Source: an uncultured Bacteroides sp. (lineage in GTDB: Bacteria > Bacteroidota > Bacteroidia > Bacteroidales > Bacteroidaceae). Taken from it: a DNA stretch of 36,620 nt. Location: contig CAMOWU010000025.1 of assembly GCA_946628545.1 (NCBI GenBank), positions 1 to 36,620 of the forward strand, given 5' to 3'. Under the pieces are notes generated by a model, which was given only the letters and a program-made list of their open reading frames with translations, searched no databases and was not told where the DNA came from. The translations under genes and the position numbers were made by a program. Positions 7,029 to 14,195 of the stretch are shown here, one piece after another. The stretch's first letter is position 1. Each line of letters starts with the position of its first letter.

Positions 7029-9980
7029 TTAATTTGTCAGTTCTTGATACTTCTCAAATAGTTTTGCCACGCACTGGCTCTCGGTAAAGTCGTTTTTCAC
7101 GGGGAATCCGTAGGCTTCCATCACGGCACGGTCGTTTGCTTGATGGGCTTTGCGCAGTTCGGGCGGCATCGTCAGTTCATCGTAGAGGTCGGCAAGGCTG
7201 GAGTCAGGGTACAAGGCGCGGGCGTCGAGGATGGCCTGAGCCGTCTGCTCGATCTTCAACCTTTGTGCCTCGGTGGGTGTCGGCCAGGGGAAGTTGTTAT
7301 AGACAATGTCCTTGCTGTAGCGGTAGTCGCTCTTCAACCGGCCGCACACGGCGCGCATCCACGCCATGTGGACATTGCTCTCCAGCACACCGAAATGATA
7401 GAGGGTGGAATCGGGGATGATGAATAGAAGATCGGTGGGAATAATATCTTTTGAAAGATAATCCATGGGGATATACCTTCGTCTTTCTGAAGACACTTTT
7501 GGAACAGCTATGTAAAATGCTGGATTTTGCAACTCTCTGAATAAATGTGGGGTTGCCGCCAGTTTCCTCCTTCCCTCGTCTGGTGAATTCTCTCGGTCTT
7601 GTTTGCAAGCCTCGATCCGTTTCATCACCAATGGCATCTTACGTAGTTCTGCAGGAGAAACACCAACAAGCCAAAGACACCATCTATCCTTTTTGTTGAT
7701 GAACTCTGCGGCACCCAATAATCGCTTGATGTATGCTTTGGCCTTTGGCTCCCGACTTATGAAGTCTGAATAATCTTCAGTTTCAATGATCAGATGACCA
7801 CCATCAGCAGGGCGGTTTCCCGTCATCATCTCCGGCACATCGCATAGTGGTTTCTTTCTGCTTTCGACAAAGATGTCCGGCGCGTCTATTAGATAAGGAT
7901 TAATTTCCTTGACATCATGCTGCTTGTCATTGTCGAACAGGGTTTTAGGCTTATGTAAGTCAGAACAAGAGAATCCGATAATGACACAATGAACATGTGC
8001 TTTGAGCGATGCTTCGCTATCCCATCGGAACGTTCGGTATGCAAAATCGATATGGACACCAAAGAGTTCTTTCAATGGTTTCCAGATTGCAGCCACCTGT
8101 TCGCCCTGAGTGATACTGTTGGTAGAGACAAGACTCGTACGGGTTTTGGTGCCTTGCATGAGTTTGGCAGCTTTGTAGTACCACCCAGCCACATAGTCAA
8201 TCTTTCCTGCTGTTTTGAATGGCTTTCCTTTTGCATCGACAAAGACAGATAGAATGTCATTTTTCTGTTCGCTTGATTGCAAAGAGTAGCCAACGAAAGG
8301 AGGATTACCAATGATATAGTCGTAGTAAACACGCTTTTTCTCTACCGGTTTGGGCCCCGATTCGAGATGCCTGGCAATGAGATTCATCTCTTTGAATTCC
8401 AAAACAGGCTCTGCAAGCTTGGTGGCTTCGTTTTGTTCTTCAGATGGATTGAAAATGACATAGGTTTTATCAGCCTTGATTGTTGGAATATCGTTTTGAT
8501 TTTCAACTATATCCCAATCCATCCTTAGTGCATTTCCCTCACGGATATTATGGTAGGTCTTCAGTGGCAGGAAGTCGATGTCCTGATGGATGATGCGCTC
8601 TGTCTCCGCCAGCATCTGTGCCTCGGAGATCCACAGGGCGGTAGTAGCCACAGTCACAGCGAAGTCGTTGATCTCGATACCATAGAACTGGTTGATATTG
8701 ACCTTGATGGGATTGAGGAAAGCGCCTATCATTGTCTGACCATGATAACGCTCACGGATCAGTTCATTCTCCAGCCTACGAAGCGACAAGAAGGTCTCGG
8801 TCAGGAAATTGCCTGAGCCACAAGCGGGGTCGAGAAAGTTGAGCGATGCCAGCTTGTCTTGGAAGGCATCCAACTTGCGGTTGCGGGTCTTCTCCACCTT
8901 TTCTTCCAGAATGGTGTCGAGTTCACGGCGCAGGTCGTTGAGGAAAAGCGGGTCGATGACCTTGTGGATGTTCTCTATCGACGTGTAGTGCATGCCGCCA
9001 GAGCGACGTGTCTCAGGGTTGAGCGTGCTCTCGAACACGGCACCGAAGATGGTGGGCGAGATCTCACTCCAATCGAAGTCGAGACTGGCGTTCTGCAGGA
9101 GAAGTTGACGGATCTTGTCGTTAAACAAGGGAATCTCTATCGCCTCATCAGAAAACAATCCACCGTTGGCGTAAGGAAAGGCAGTCAACTCAGGGTCGAG
9201 GTAGGGGTCACGCTCCTTGACAGGGGTGTCGAGCACCTTGAATAAATCAATAATTGCCTTACGCATGTCTTTGGCTGAATATTGTGCAAGATAGTCGTGA
9301 AACTGGTCACGCTTCCCGAAAATGCCTGCATCCTCGGCGTAGAGGCAGAACACCAGACGGACGCATAGCATGTTGAGCGACTTCAGCGACTGTGGGTTGG
9401 TGGGGTCGATGTACTGCTTCAGCAACTCGTCGTAGAGTTTGCCGACAATCTCTCCAGCTTTCATCGACACCTCCATCTCCTTCTTCAGGTGCTCGCTTTT
9501 GGTATCAACAAGGAACTGCAGCCGGTAGTATTCCTTGCCAAGGTTTTCCAAGAGGATTCGCTCAGGCTCACCGTTGGGCTGCTCCATATCATAGACCAGG
9601 AACTCGGAGAAATTGCAGGTGACAATCCACCTGGGATGTTGCGACAATGGCATGTTGGCTACATACTTCTTCGCCTGCTGGAAAGGATTGAGTAGTGACC
9701 CGTCGCTCTGGCGTATGCCACTCCGCAGGTCCTTGCCTAATGACTTCTGCTCGATCAGCACACGGGTGGAGGGGATATGTCCGTCGATGAAGTTGGTGGC
9801 ATCTACCATGTTCTTCACCTGTTCTTCGTAGCGGATGAACTCGGGCAGGTTATCCACGCCATAGACATTGGTCAGCAAGTCGGCCCAGAACAACTGGCTT
9901 TCGCCACGTTCATAGCCGCGTCCTTTCCATCGTTCTGCGAATGCGGCGGCATTTGCCGCCATCTGTTTCTCCGTATTCAT
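7029..9980 (-). CDS. MmeI-like (type IIG/IIL) restriction enzyme-adenine methyltransferase
   Basis: A 983-residue single-chain restriction-modification enzyme. The N-terminal nuclease has the D...ExK signature at Asp66, Glu77 and Lys79 (NFIDGHIPSTRVLIEQKS), the MmeI spacing. A helical connector follows, then an N6-adenine methyltransferase with the SAM motif FLDPACGSGNFLTE near 379-392 and the catalytic NPPFVGYS near 557-564. The remainder (about 600-920) should be the target recognition domain plus a C-terminal helical tail. Such enzymes methylate one strand of an asymmetric site and cut about 20 bases away, so no separate methylase is needed. The nuclease residues are intact, unlike in methyltransferase-only relatives. 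The stretch from about 7440 to 8530 is visibly richer in A/T than both flanks. It is transcribed first, with the Dna2-like gene downstream. Confidence 0.88.
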   Translation of the reverse strand: MNTEKQMAANAAAFAERWKGRGYERGESQLFWADLLTNVYGVDNLPEFIRYEEQVKNMVDATNFIDGHIPSTRVLIEQKSLGKDLRSGIRQSDGSLLNPFQQAKKYVANMPLSQHPRWIVTCNFSEFLVYDMEQPNGEPERILLENLGKEYYRLQFLVDTKSEHLKKEMEVSMKAGEIVGKLYDELLKQYIDPTNPQSLKSLNMLCVRLVFCLYAEDAGIFGKRDQFHDYLAQYSAKDMRKAIIDLFKVLDTPVKERDPYLDPELTAFPYANGGLFSDEAIEIPLFNDKIRQLLLQNASLDFDWSEISPTIFGAVFESTLNPETRRSGGMHYTSIENIHKVIDPLFLNDLRRELDTILEEKVEKTRNRKLDAFQDKLASLNFLDPACGSGNFLTETFLSLRRLENELIRERYHGQTMIGAFLNPIKVNINQFYGIEINDFAVTVATTALWISEAQMLAETERIIHQDIDFLPLKTYHNIREGNALRMDWDIVENQNDIPTIKADKTYVIFNPSEEQNEATKLAEPVLEFKEMNLIARHLESGPKPVEKKRVYYDYIIGNPPFVGYSLQSSEQKNDILSVFVDAKGKPFKTAGKIDYVAGWYYKAAKLMQGTKTRTSLVSTNSITQGEQVAAIWKPLKELFGVHIDFAYRTFRWDSEASLKAHVHCVIIGFSCSDLHKPKTLFDNDKQHDVKEINPYLIDAPDIFVESRKKPLCDVPEMMTGNRPADGGHLIIETEDYSDFISREPKAKAYIKRLLGAAEFINKKDRWCLWLVGVSPAELRKMPLVMKRIEACKQDRENSPDEGRRKLAATPHLFRELQNPAFYIAVPKVSSERRRYIPMDYLSKDIIPTDLLFIIPDSTLYHFGVLESNVHMAWMRAVCGRLKSDYRYSKDIVYNNFPWPTPTEAQRLKIEQTAQAILDARALYPDSSLADLYDELTMPPELRKAHQANDRAVMEAYGFPVKNDFTESQCVAKLFEKYQELTN

Positions 9981-10124
9981 GCGTTGTTGCTCTTTTTTTT
10001 CTGCATTCGAAAATTCAAAGTTTTCTTTTTAACTGAATGTCAGCCGTTTAGAAAGCTGTTTCTTCGCTGAGAAACAAAACAGGAACAAATTTGGCGAAAA
10101 CTCTATTCCATGCTTGTTCTTCTA

Positions 10125-10156
10125 CAAAGGTACGCTTTTTAACAGAATTAGCCAAA
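10125..10156 (-). promoter_or_regulatory. Promoter of the MmeI-like/Dna2-like operon
   Basis: Read on the minus strand, TTTG (10156-10153) is followed after 20 bases by TACCTTTG (10132-10125). This is the Bacteroidetes -33/-7 arrangement. Transcription would begin near 10118, giving an untranslated leader of about 140 bases before the restriction gene. Confidence 0.7.
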
Positions 10157-10278
10157 TGTTTCTTTAAGTTTTAACGTAAATATAGCCTATCCCTTGCATG
10201 AGGGATGTTTTCACAGATATGTGGTCAGGCAGCCGAAGAGAGTTTAGTTGATGACAACCCCTATATAATTGCCAATTA

Positions 10279-10368
10279 TAATGTGCTGATATCAAGTTGA
10301 TGCGCTGCAGTGGGGACGACAAGATCGCTGGTCGTTATTTGTGTGCGGCAGGAATGCCGCACCTCCTA
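10279..10368. repeat. 90-bp direct repeat, left copy
   Basis: This copy matches 11891-11980 base for base except at four positions, over exactly 90 bases and in the same orientation. It starts TAATGTGCTGATATCAAG and ends with the family 1 palindrome in inverted orientation (GTGCGGCAGGAATGCCGCAC then CTCCTA). It lies 47 bases after the stop of the ATPase gene. Together the copies bracket that gene. The remainder of 9981-10415, apart from the promoter, shows no gene. Confidence 0.9.
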
Positions 10369-10415
10369 CTATATTGATAAATCGATTATATCCCTTTAGA
10401 CGAATATTTAATCAA

Positions 10416-11885
10416 TCATCGCTCCATAAAAAGATCGTCGAGCGTGACGGACTGGTTGACGATGCTGGCATGCTCTCCTTTGGCAATTCCCATCGTAGTG
10501 ACCATCACTAATTGAATGCTGTGTGTCTTGTTGTGCATCTTGCTTGTGGCGAAGGCTGAGATCTTGTTCAGGATGTCTTCTTCATCGTTGTTTGTAATAG
10601 CATATTTACTTCCAGTAAACTTCATCTCGCAAAGATAGTCTGTTCTCTCGGCCTTACTTTCCAGCAATAAGTCTATCTGAGCACCCATTCCATCAGCACT
10701 TTTTCTGCTCCAACAATAATTCCGGTCGATAGAGGCGATACGCAACGCGTTTTGGATTTGTGGTAGGTGTTCTATGCAAAGCAGTTCGAAAGTGTCGCCA
10801 GCCCAAGTGTAGAAAGTGGGGGTTCCATGAATGGAATTCCATATTCCTTTCTTAGCCTGTTTTCCCAGAATGAACCTTAGATAAAAGAGCGAGAAGAAAT
10901 CTATCAACTGATAGACGGTTTCCACACGCTCCTTGCCATAACGAGGATAAGCTCTGATGATGCCTGATTCCTTGAGGTTCTCAAGCAACTTGCTCAGCGA
11001 TCCTCCGCTTTTCAGATGAATGGTATCGCTGATTTCTTTCTGTGTCATTCCATAAAAATGTCCCCCCAAAGCTTTCACGATATCGACATACCGTTCCTTG
11101 CTGGCATAAAGACCTGCATATACATCGATGAATTCCTGATGTATCTTGTCGTCAGCGAAGAATATGCTGTCAATATTTTCTGTAATGGTCTTGCTGTTGT
11201 TCAACTTGTCCAAATAAAAAGGAACGCCTCCCAGTGCCATGTAGCAGATGCACATCTCATATTGTGACAGCCGGAATCCATTCCGTTTGTAGTATTTTTG
11301 GCATTCCGCTAAAGTAAAGGGGAAAAGCTTGATGGTCTCAGTGAGCCGACCATGCAGTCCTCCGTAATCACGTATCACATTGTCGAGCATCCAGCTCGTT
11401 GCTGAACCGCACACTACAAGAACGATATTCCTTTGGCTGTCAGCCCATGAGTTCCAGAAATAGCCGAGTTCAGAAATCATCTCAGACGATTGTGGACCTG
11501 CCAACCAAGGCAGCTCGTCTATCAGGATAACCTTGCGTCGGGATCGAATTCCTGTAAGCAACTTGCGCAAAAGCAAAAAAGCCTCGCGCCAACAAGTGGG
11601 CTTTTCTGTAGTGTTGCCGTCGAGTCCTGATAAAATCAGAGAATCATAGAAGTGATCCAACTGCAGCTTCCGGTATGTTTCGTAATTCTTATCTCCGTCT
11701 TTAATATATGTACCGACAGCAGAAAAGACAATCTTGTTGCGATACACTTCGCTGACAAGATATGACTTGCCTATTCGTCGGCGACCATAGATGGCCACAA
11801 ACTCGGATTTTCTTGATTGATACAGGCGTTCGAGCGTGCTGATTTCCGCTTCTCTGCCAATCACATTCGGGTACTTCATCTTCAA
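10416..11885 (-). CDS. Archaeal-type ATPase with DUF234 (PD-(D/E)XK-like) C-terminus
   Basis: A 489-residue ATPase of the arCOG/PF01637 type. The start NVIGREAEISTLERLY is the family's opening, Walker A is GRRRIGKS at 34-41, and Walker B VILIDELPWLAG falls near 117-128, with STAND-like spacing. A winged-helix region (GMTQKEISDTIHLKSGGSLSKLL...) precedes a C-terminal DUF234 domain. There, QIDLLLESKA and CEMKFTGSKYAI place Asp near 403 and Glu-x-Lys near 418, the pattern of the PD-(D/E)XK nuclease fold. These genes are common and multiply in Bacteroidales and archaea; their function is not established. The gene stands alone between two 90-bp direct repeats, which suggests that it was inserted or can be lost as a unit. 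Met1 and Met3 are both possible starts. Confidence 0.85.
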   Translation of the reverse strand: MKMKYPNVIGREAEISTLERLYQSRKSEFVAIYGRRRIGKSYLVSEVYRNKIVFSAVGTYIKDGDKNYETYRKLQLDHFYDSLILSGLDGNTTEKPTCWREAFLLLRKLLTGIRSRRKVILIDELPWLAGPQSSEMISELGYFWNSWADSQRNIVLVVCGSATSWMLDNVIRDYGGLHGRLTETIKLFPFTLAECQKYYKRNGFRLSQYEMCICYMALGGVPFYLDKLNNSKTITENIDSIFFADDKIHQEFIDVYAGLYASKERYVDIVKALGGHFYGMTQKEISDTIHLKSGGSLSKLLENLKESGIIRAYPRYGKERVETVYQLIDFFSLFYLRFILGKQAKKGIWNSIHGTPTFYTWAGDTFELLCIEHLPQIQNALRIASIDRNYCWSRKSADGMGAQIDLLLESKAERTDYLCEMKFTGSKYAITNNDEEDILNKISAFATSKMHNKTHSIQLVMVTTMGIAKGEHASIVNQSVTLDDLFMER

Positions 11886-11890
11886 AATTT

Positions 11891-11980
11891 TAATGTGCTG
11901 ATATCAAGTTGATGTGCTGCAGTGGGGACGACATGATTGCTGGTCGTTGTTTGTGTGCGGCAGGAATGCCGCACCTCCTA
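11891..11980. repeat. 90-bp direct repeat, right copy
   Basis: This is the partner of 10279-10368 with four mismatches, beginning six bases upstream of the ATPase start codon. It must therefore lie in or overlap that gene's promoter region. It too ends in the family 1 palindrome, oriented in the recQ sense direction. Confidence 0.9.
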
Positions 11981-12034
11981 TTTTGCCGTTCCAAAGTTAC
12001 TGATTTTATCTGAAATAGCCAATATTTTCATTAT

Positions 12035-12081
12035 AAAAATCAGCGAAAACGAGAAATTTTTGCTGAATTTCGCTGATTTTT
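12035..12081. terminator. 14-bp inverted repeat after recQ, possible terminator or operator
   Basis: AAAAATCAGCGAAA at 12035-12048 and TTTCGCTGATTTTT at 12068-12081 are perfect inverted copies around a 19-base centre that also contains related GCTGAA/GCGAAA pieces. It lies 70 bases after the recQ stop and ends in a T run when read on the minus strand, so it could terminate recQ. The long loop also allows an operator for the ATPase gene downstream. Confidence 0.45.
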
Positions 12082-12151
12082 AAAATGCGATGTGCATCTA
12101 TGGGTTGCTTCAAATCTTTCGCGTCCCACCATTGCTTGCGTAGTCTTTTTT

Positions 12152-14080
12152 TCACGCCAACCTCACCTTGCTTCCCTCTACCATCAGTTCTTCTTCCTGC
12201 ACCATCATGTGGATGGTGTCCTGAATGAGGACCTTGTTGCCAGAGATGGCATACAGGTCGGTGATGGGGTGGGGCTGGTTGTCGCTCAGTACCTGAAGGA
12301 TGCGCTCCTTGATCCCCAGCATGTCTTCCTGTCCGTAGCCATTGTGCTTGCGGCGAAGGCACACGTCGCACTGCCCGCAGTCGTGTGTGTCGCTCTCTCC
12401 GAAGTAGCGCAGCAGCAGGCGGCTTCGGCAGGTGTTGGTGTCGCTGAAATATCCGATCATGCTGTCGATGCGCTCGGCATAGTCTTTCTTGCGCTCTGCA
12501 TAGACGATGGGAGGCAACTGTATGCGGTCGGTATCCACTCGCGGCACAGTGAAGGTGATGGTGGGTGTGTTGCGGTGAGGAATAAAACTGATGATGTGGC
12601 TCTGTGATAGTTCTACGAGGGTGTTGTAGATGGTGTCGTTGTCGTAGCCCGTGATGTGGGAGAGGAGTGTCTCCTCGATGAACACATAGTCGGCAAACAC
12701 TCCTGTGTAGGTGCGGAGCACAGCCTGAATGATGTCATCGGTCTGGGTGTTGTGGGTGTGGAGTCGGTTGAGAGCCTCCTTTGTGACGGTGAACTTCAGT
12801 CTCGACTTGAAATCCTGCTCTTCCTGGTAGTCCATATAACCTGCAGTGGAGAGTATGCGCAAGGCGCTGTCGGTATCGACCGCAAACTGCTTGAAGCGTC
12901 GGCAGAACAACTCCAGGGCGAAATAATAAGTGTGGCCATAGCCTTCGCCGATGCCCACTTGAAGGAAGTAGGAAACGTTCTCGTAGGTCTGACGGATATA
13001 GTCAGCCGTGGGGTAGGACGTCTCGATGCGGCGGTGAAGGGTACCACGGTCCTGTTGGTTGAAAAGCAGCACAGCGTAGGCGTGCAGTCCGTCACGACCT
13101 GCGCGTCCTGCTTCCTGAAAATAAGCCTCGATGGAATCGGGAACGTTGTAGTGCACCACCAGTCTCACGTCGGCCTTGTCGATGCCCATGCCGAAAGCGT
13201 TGGTGGCAACCATGATGCGTGTGTTGCCCTTGGTCCAGTTGGCTTGCCGCAGGTCCTTCTCTGCATTGGTCAGCCCTGCGTGATAGCTGTCGGCGGTGAT
13301 GCCGTTGGCATTGAGGTAGTTGGCAATCTCGCGGGTCAGGCGGCGGCTGCGGGTATAGACGATGCCGCTGCCGGCTGGCACCTTCTGGAGGATGCGCAGC
13401 ATCTCCGCTGTCTTGTCGCCCGTTTCGCGCACCACATAGGAGAGGTTCTTGCGCTCGAAACTCATGGAGAAGACGTTCCTCTCCCTGAACTCCAGCCGCT
13501 TCTGGATGTCTTCGACCACGCGAGGGGTGGCTGTGGCGGTGAGTGCCAGCACTGGGACGGGGTAGGGGATGAGGTGGCGGAGGTCGTTGATGCGCATGTA
13601 GGAGGGTCGGAAGTCGTAGCCCCACTGAGAGATGCAGTGCGCCTCATCGACACAGATCATGCAGATGCGCCGTATCAGAGTCAGTTTTTGTCGGAAACGC
13701 TCCGACTGAAGTCGTTCGGGGGAGACGTAGAGGAACTTGTAGTCGCCCAGGATGCAGTTGTCGAGGATTCGCTCGATGTCGCTCCCCATCATCCCGCTGT
13801 AGATACAGGCGGCTTTGATGGCACGCATGCGCAACTGGCTGACCTGGTCCTTCATCAAGGCGATGAGCGGCGTGACCACGATGCACAATCCCTTCATGGT
13901 CATGGTCGGCACCTGGAAGGTGATGGACTTGCCACCGCCAGTGGGCATCAGTCCCAAGGTGTCCTTGCCGCTGCACACACTCTCGATAATCTCCCGCTGG
14001 ATACCGCGGAAAGAATCGTAGCCCCAATAGTGGCGCAGGGCCTCAAGGTAGATGTCGGGAGCGGAAGATGATGTGGGCAT
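12152..14080 (-). CDS. recQ: ATP-dependent DNA helicase RecQ
   Basis: A 642-residue 3'-5' superfamily-2 helicase that unwinds DNA for RecJ resection and fork repair. Visible motifs are the RecQ opening LRHYWGYDSFRGIQREII, Walker A LMPTGGGKS near residue 39, VTPLIALMKDQV, DEAH in VDEAHCISQWGYDFRPSY, ALTATATPRV, ATNAFGMGIDKADVR and QEAGRAGRDG. The RQC zinc site is represented by CRSRLLLRYFGE and CGQCDVC near residue 560. A winged-helix-like tail follows, but no clear HRDC domain, so it is one of the shorter RecQ types. It follows recJ on the same strand after about 115 bases containing a strong hairpin. Many Bacteroidales carry two RecQ paralogues; which one this is cannot be told. Confidence 0.93.
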   Translation of the reverse strand: MPTSSSAPDIYLEALRHYWGYDSFRGIQREIIESVCSGKDTLGLMPTGGGKSITFQVPTMTMKGLCIVVTPLIALMKDQVSQLRMRAIKAACIYSGMMGSDIERILDNCILGDYKFLYVSPERLQSERFRQKLTLIRRICMICVDEAHCISQWGYDFRPSYMRINDLRHLIPYPVPVLALTATATPRVVEDIQKRLEFRERNVFSMSFERKNLSYVVRETGDKTAEMLRILQKVPAGSGIVYTRSRRLTREIANYLNANGITADSYHAGLTNAEKDLRQANWTKGNTRIMVATNAFGMGIDKADVRLVVHYNVPDSIEAYFQEAGRAGRDGLHAYAVLLFNQQDRGTLHRRIETSYPTADYIRQTYENVSYFLQVGIGEGYGHTYYFALELFCRRFKQFAVDTDSALRILSTAGYMDYQEEQDFKSRLKFTVTKEALNRLHTHNTQTDDIIQAVLRTYTGVFADYVFIEETLLSHITGYDNDTIYNTLVELSQSHIISFIPHRNTPTITFTVPRVDTDRIQLPPIVYAERKKDYAERIDSMIGYFSDTNTCRSRLLLRYFGESDTHDCGQCDVCLRRKHNGYGQEDMLGIKERILQVLSDNQPHPITDLYAISGNKVLIQDTIHMMVQEEELMVEGSKVRLA

Positions 14081-14110
14081 TTCCTGGAAATAGTTTTTTG
14101 TGACTTTAGT

Positions 14111-14146
14111 GGCTTCATCGCATGGCTTGGACCATGCGATGAAGCC
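14111..14146. other. Perfect 15-bp hairpin between recJ and recQ
   Basis: GGCTTCATCGCATGG (14111-14125) pairs without mismatch with 14132-14146 around a six-base loop. On the recJ/recQ strand no T tract follows, so this is not a standard intrinsic terminator. The 14-mer GAAGCCCCCTTTAT at its edge (14141-14154) recurs at 14186-14199, overlapping the recJ stop. A role in RNA processing or in adjusting recQ expression is possible. Confidence 0.6.
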
Positions 14147-14195
14147 CCCTTTATGATTTGTGATAATTTGAACGGGGAATTTTTAGAAGCCCCCT

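Noticed and set aside
3582-9980. DISARM or BREX locus
   Set aside because: DrmA/DrmB/DrmC, PglZ, BrxC and BrxL-type genes are all absent from the surroundings.
10279-11980. Insertion sequence
   Set aside because: The repeats are direct, not inverted, and the enclosed gene is an ATPase with no transposase catalytic motif.
12656-14071. Long (471-codon) plus-strand frame
   Set aside because: It lies exactly opposite recQ and arises from its G/C-rich third positions; it shows no domain.
14111-14146. Intrinsic terminator of recJ
   Set aside because: The stem is strong, but no T tract follows in the direction of recJ transcription.
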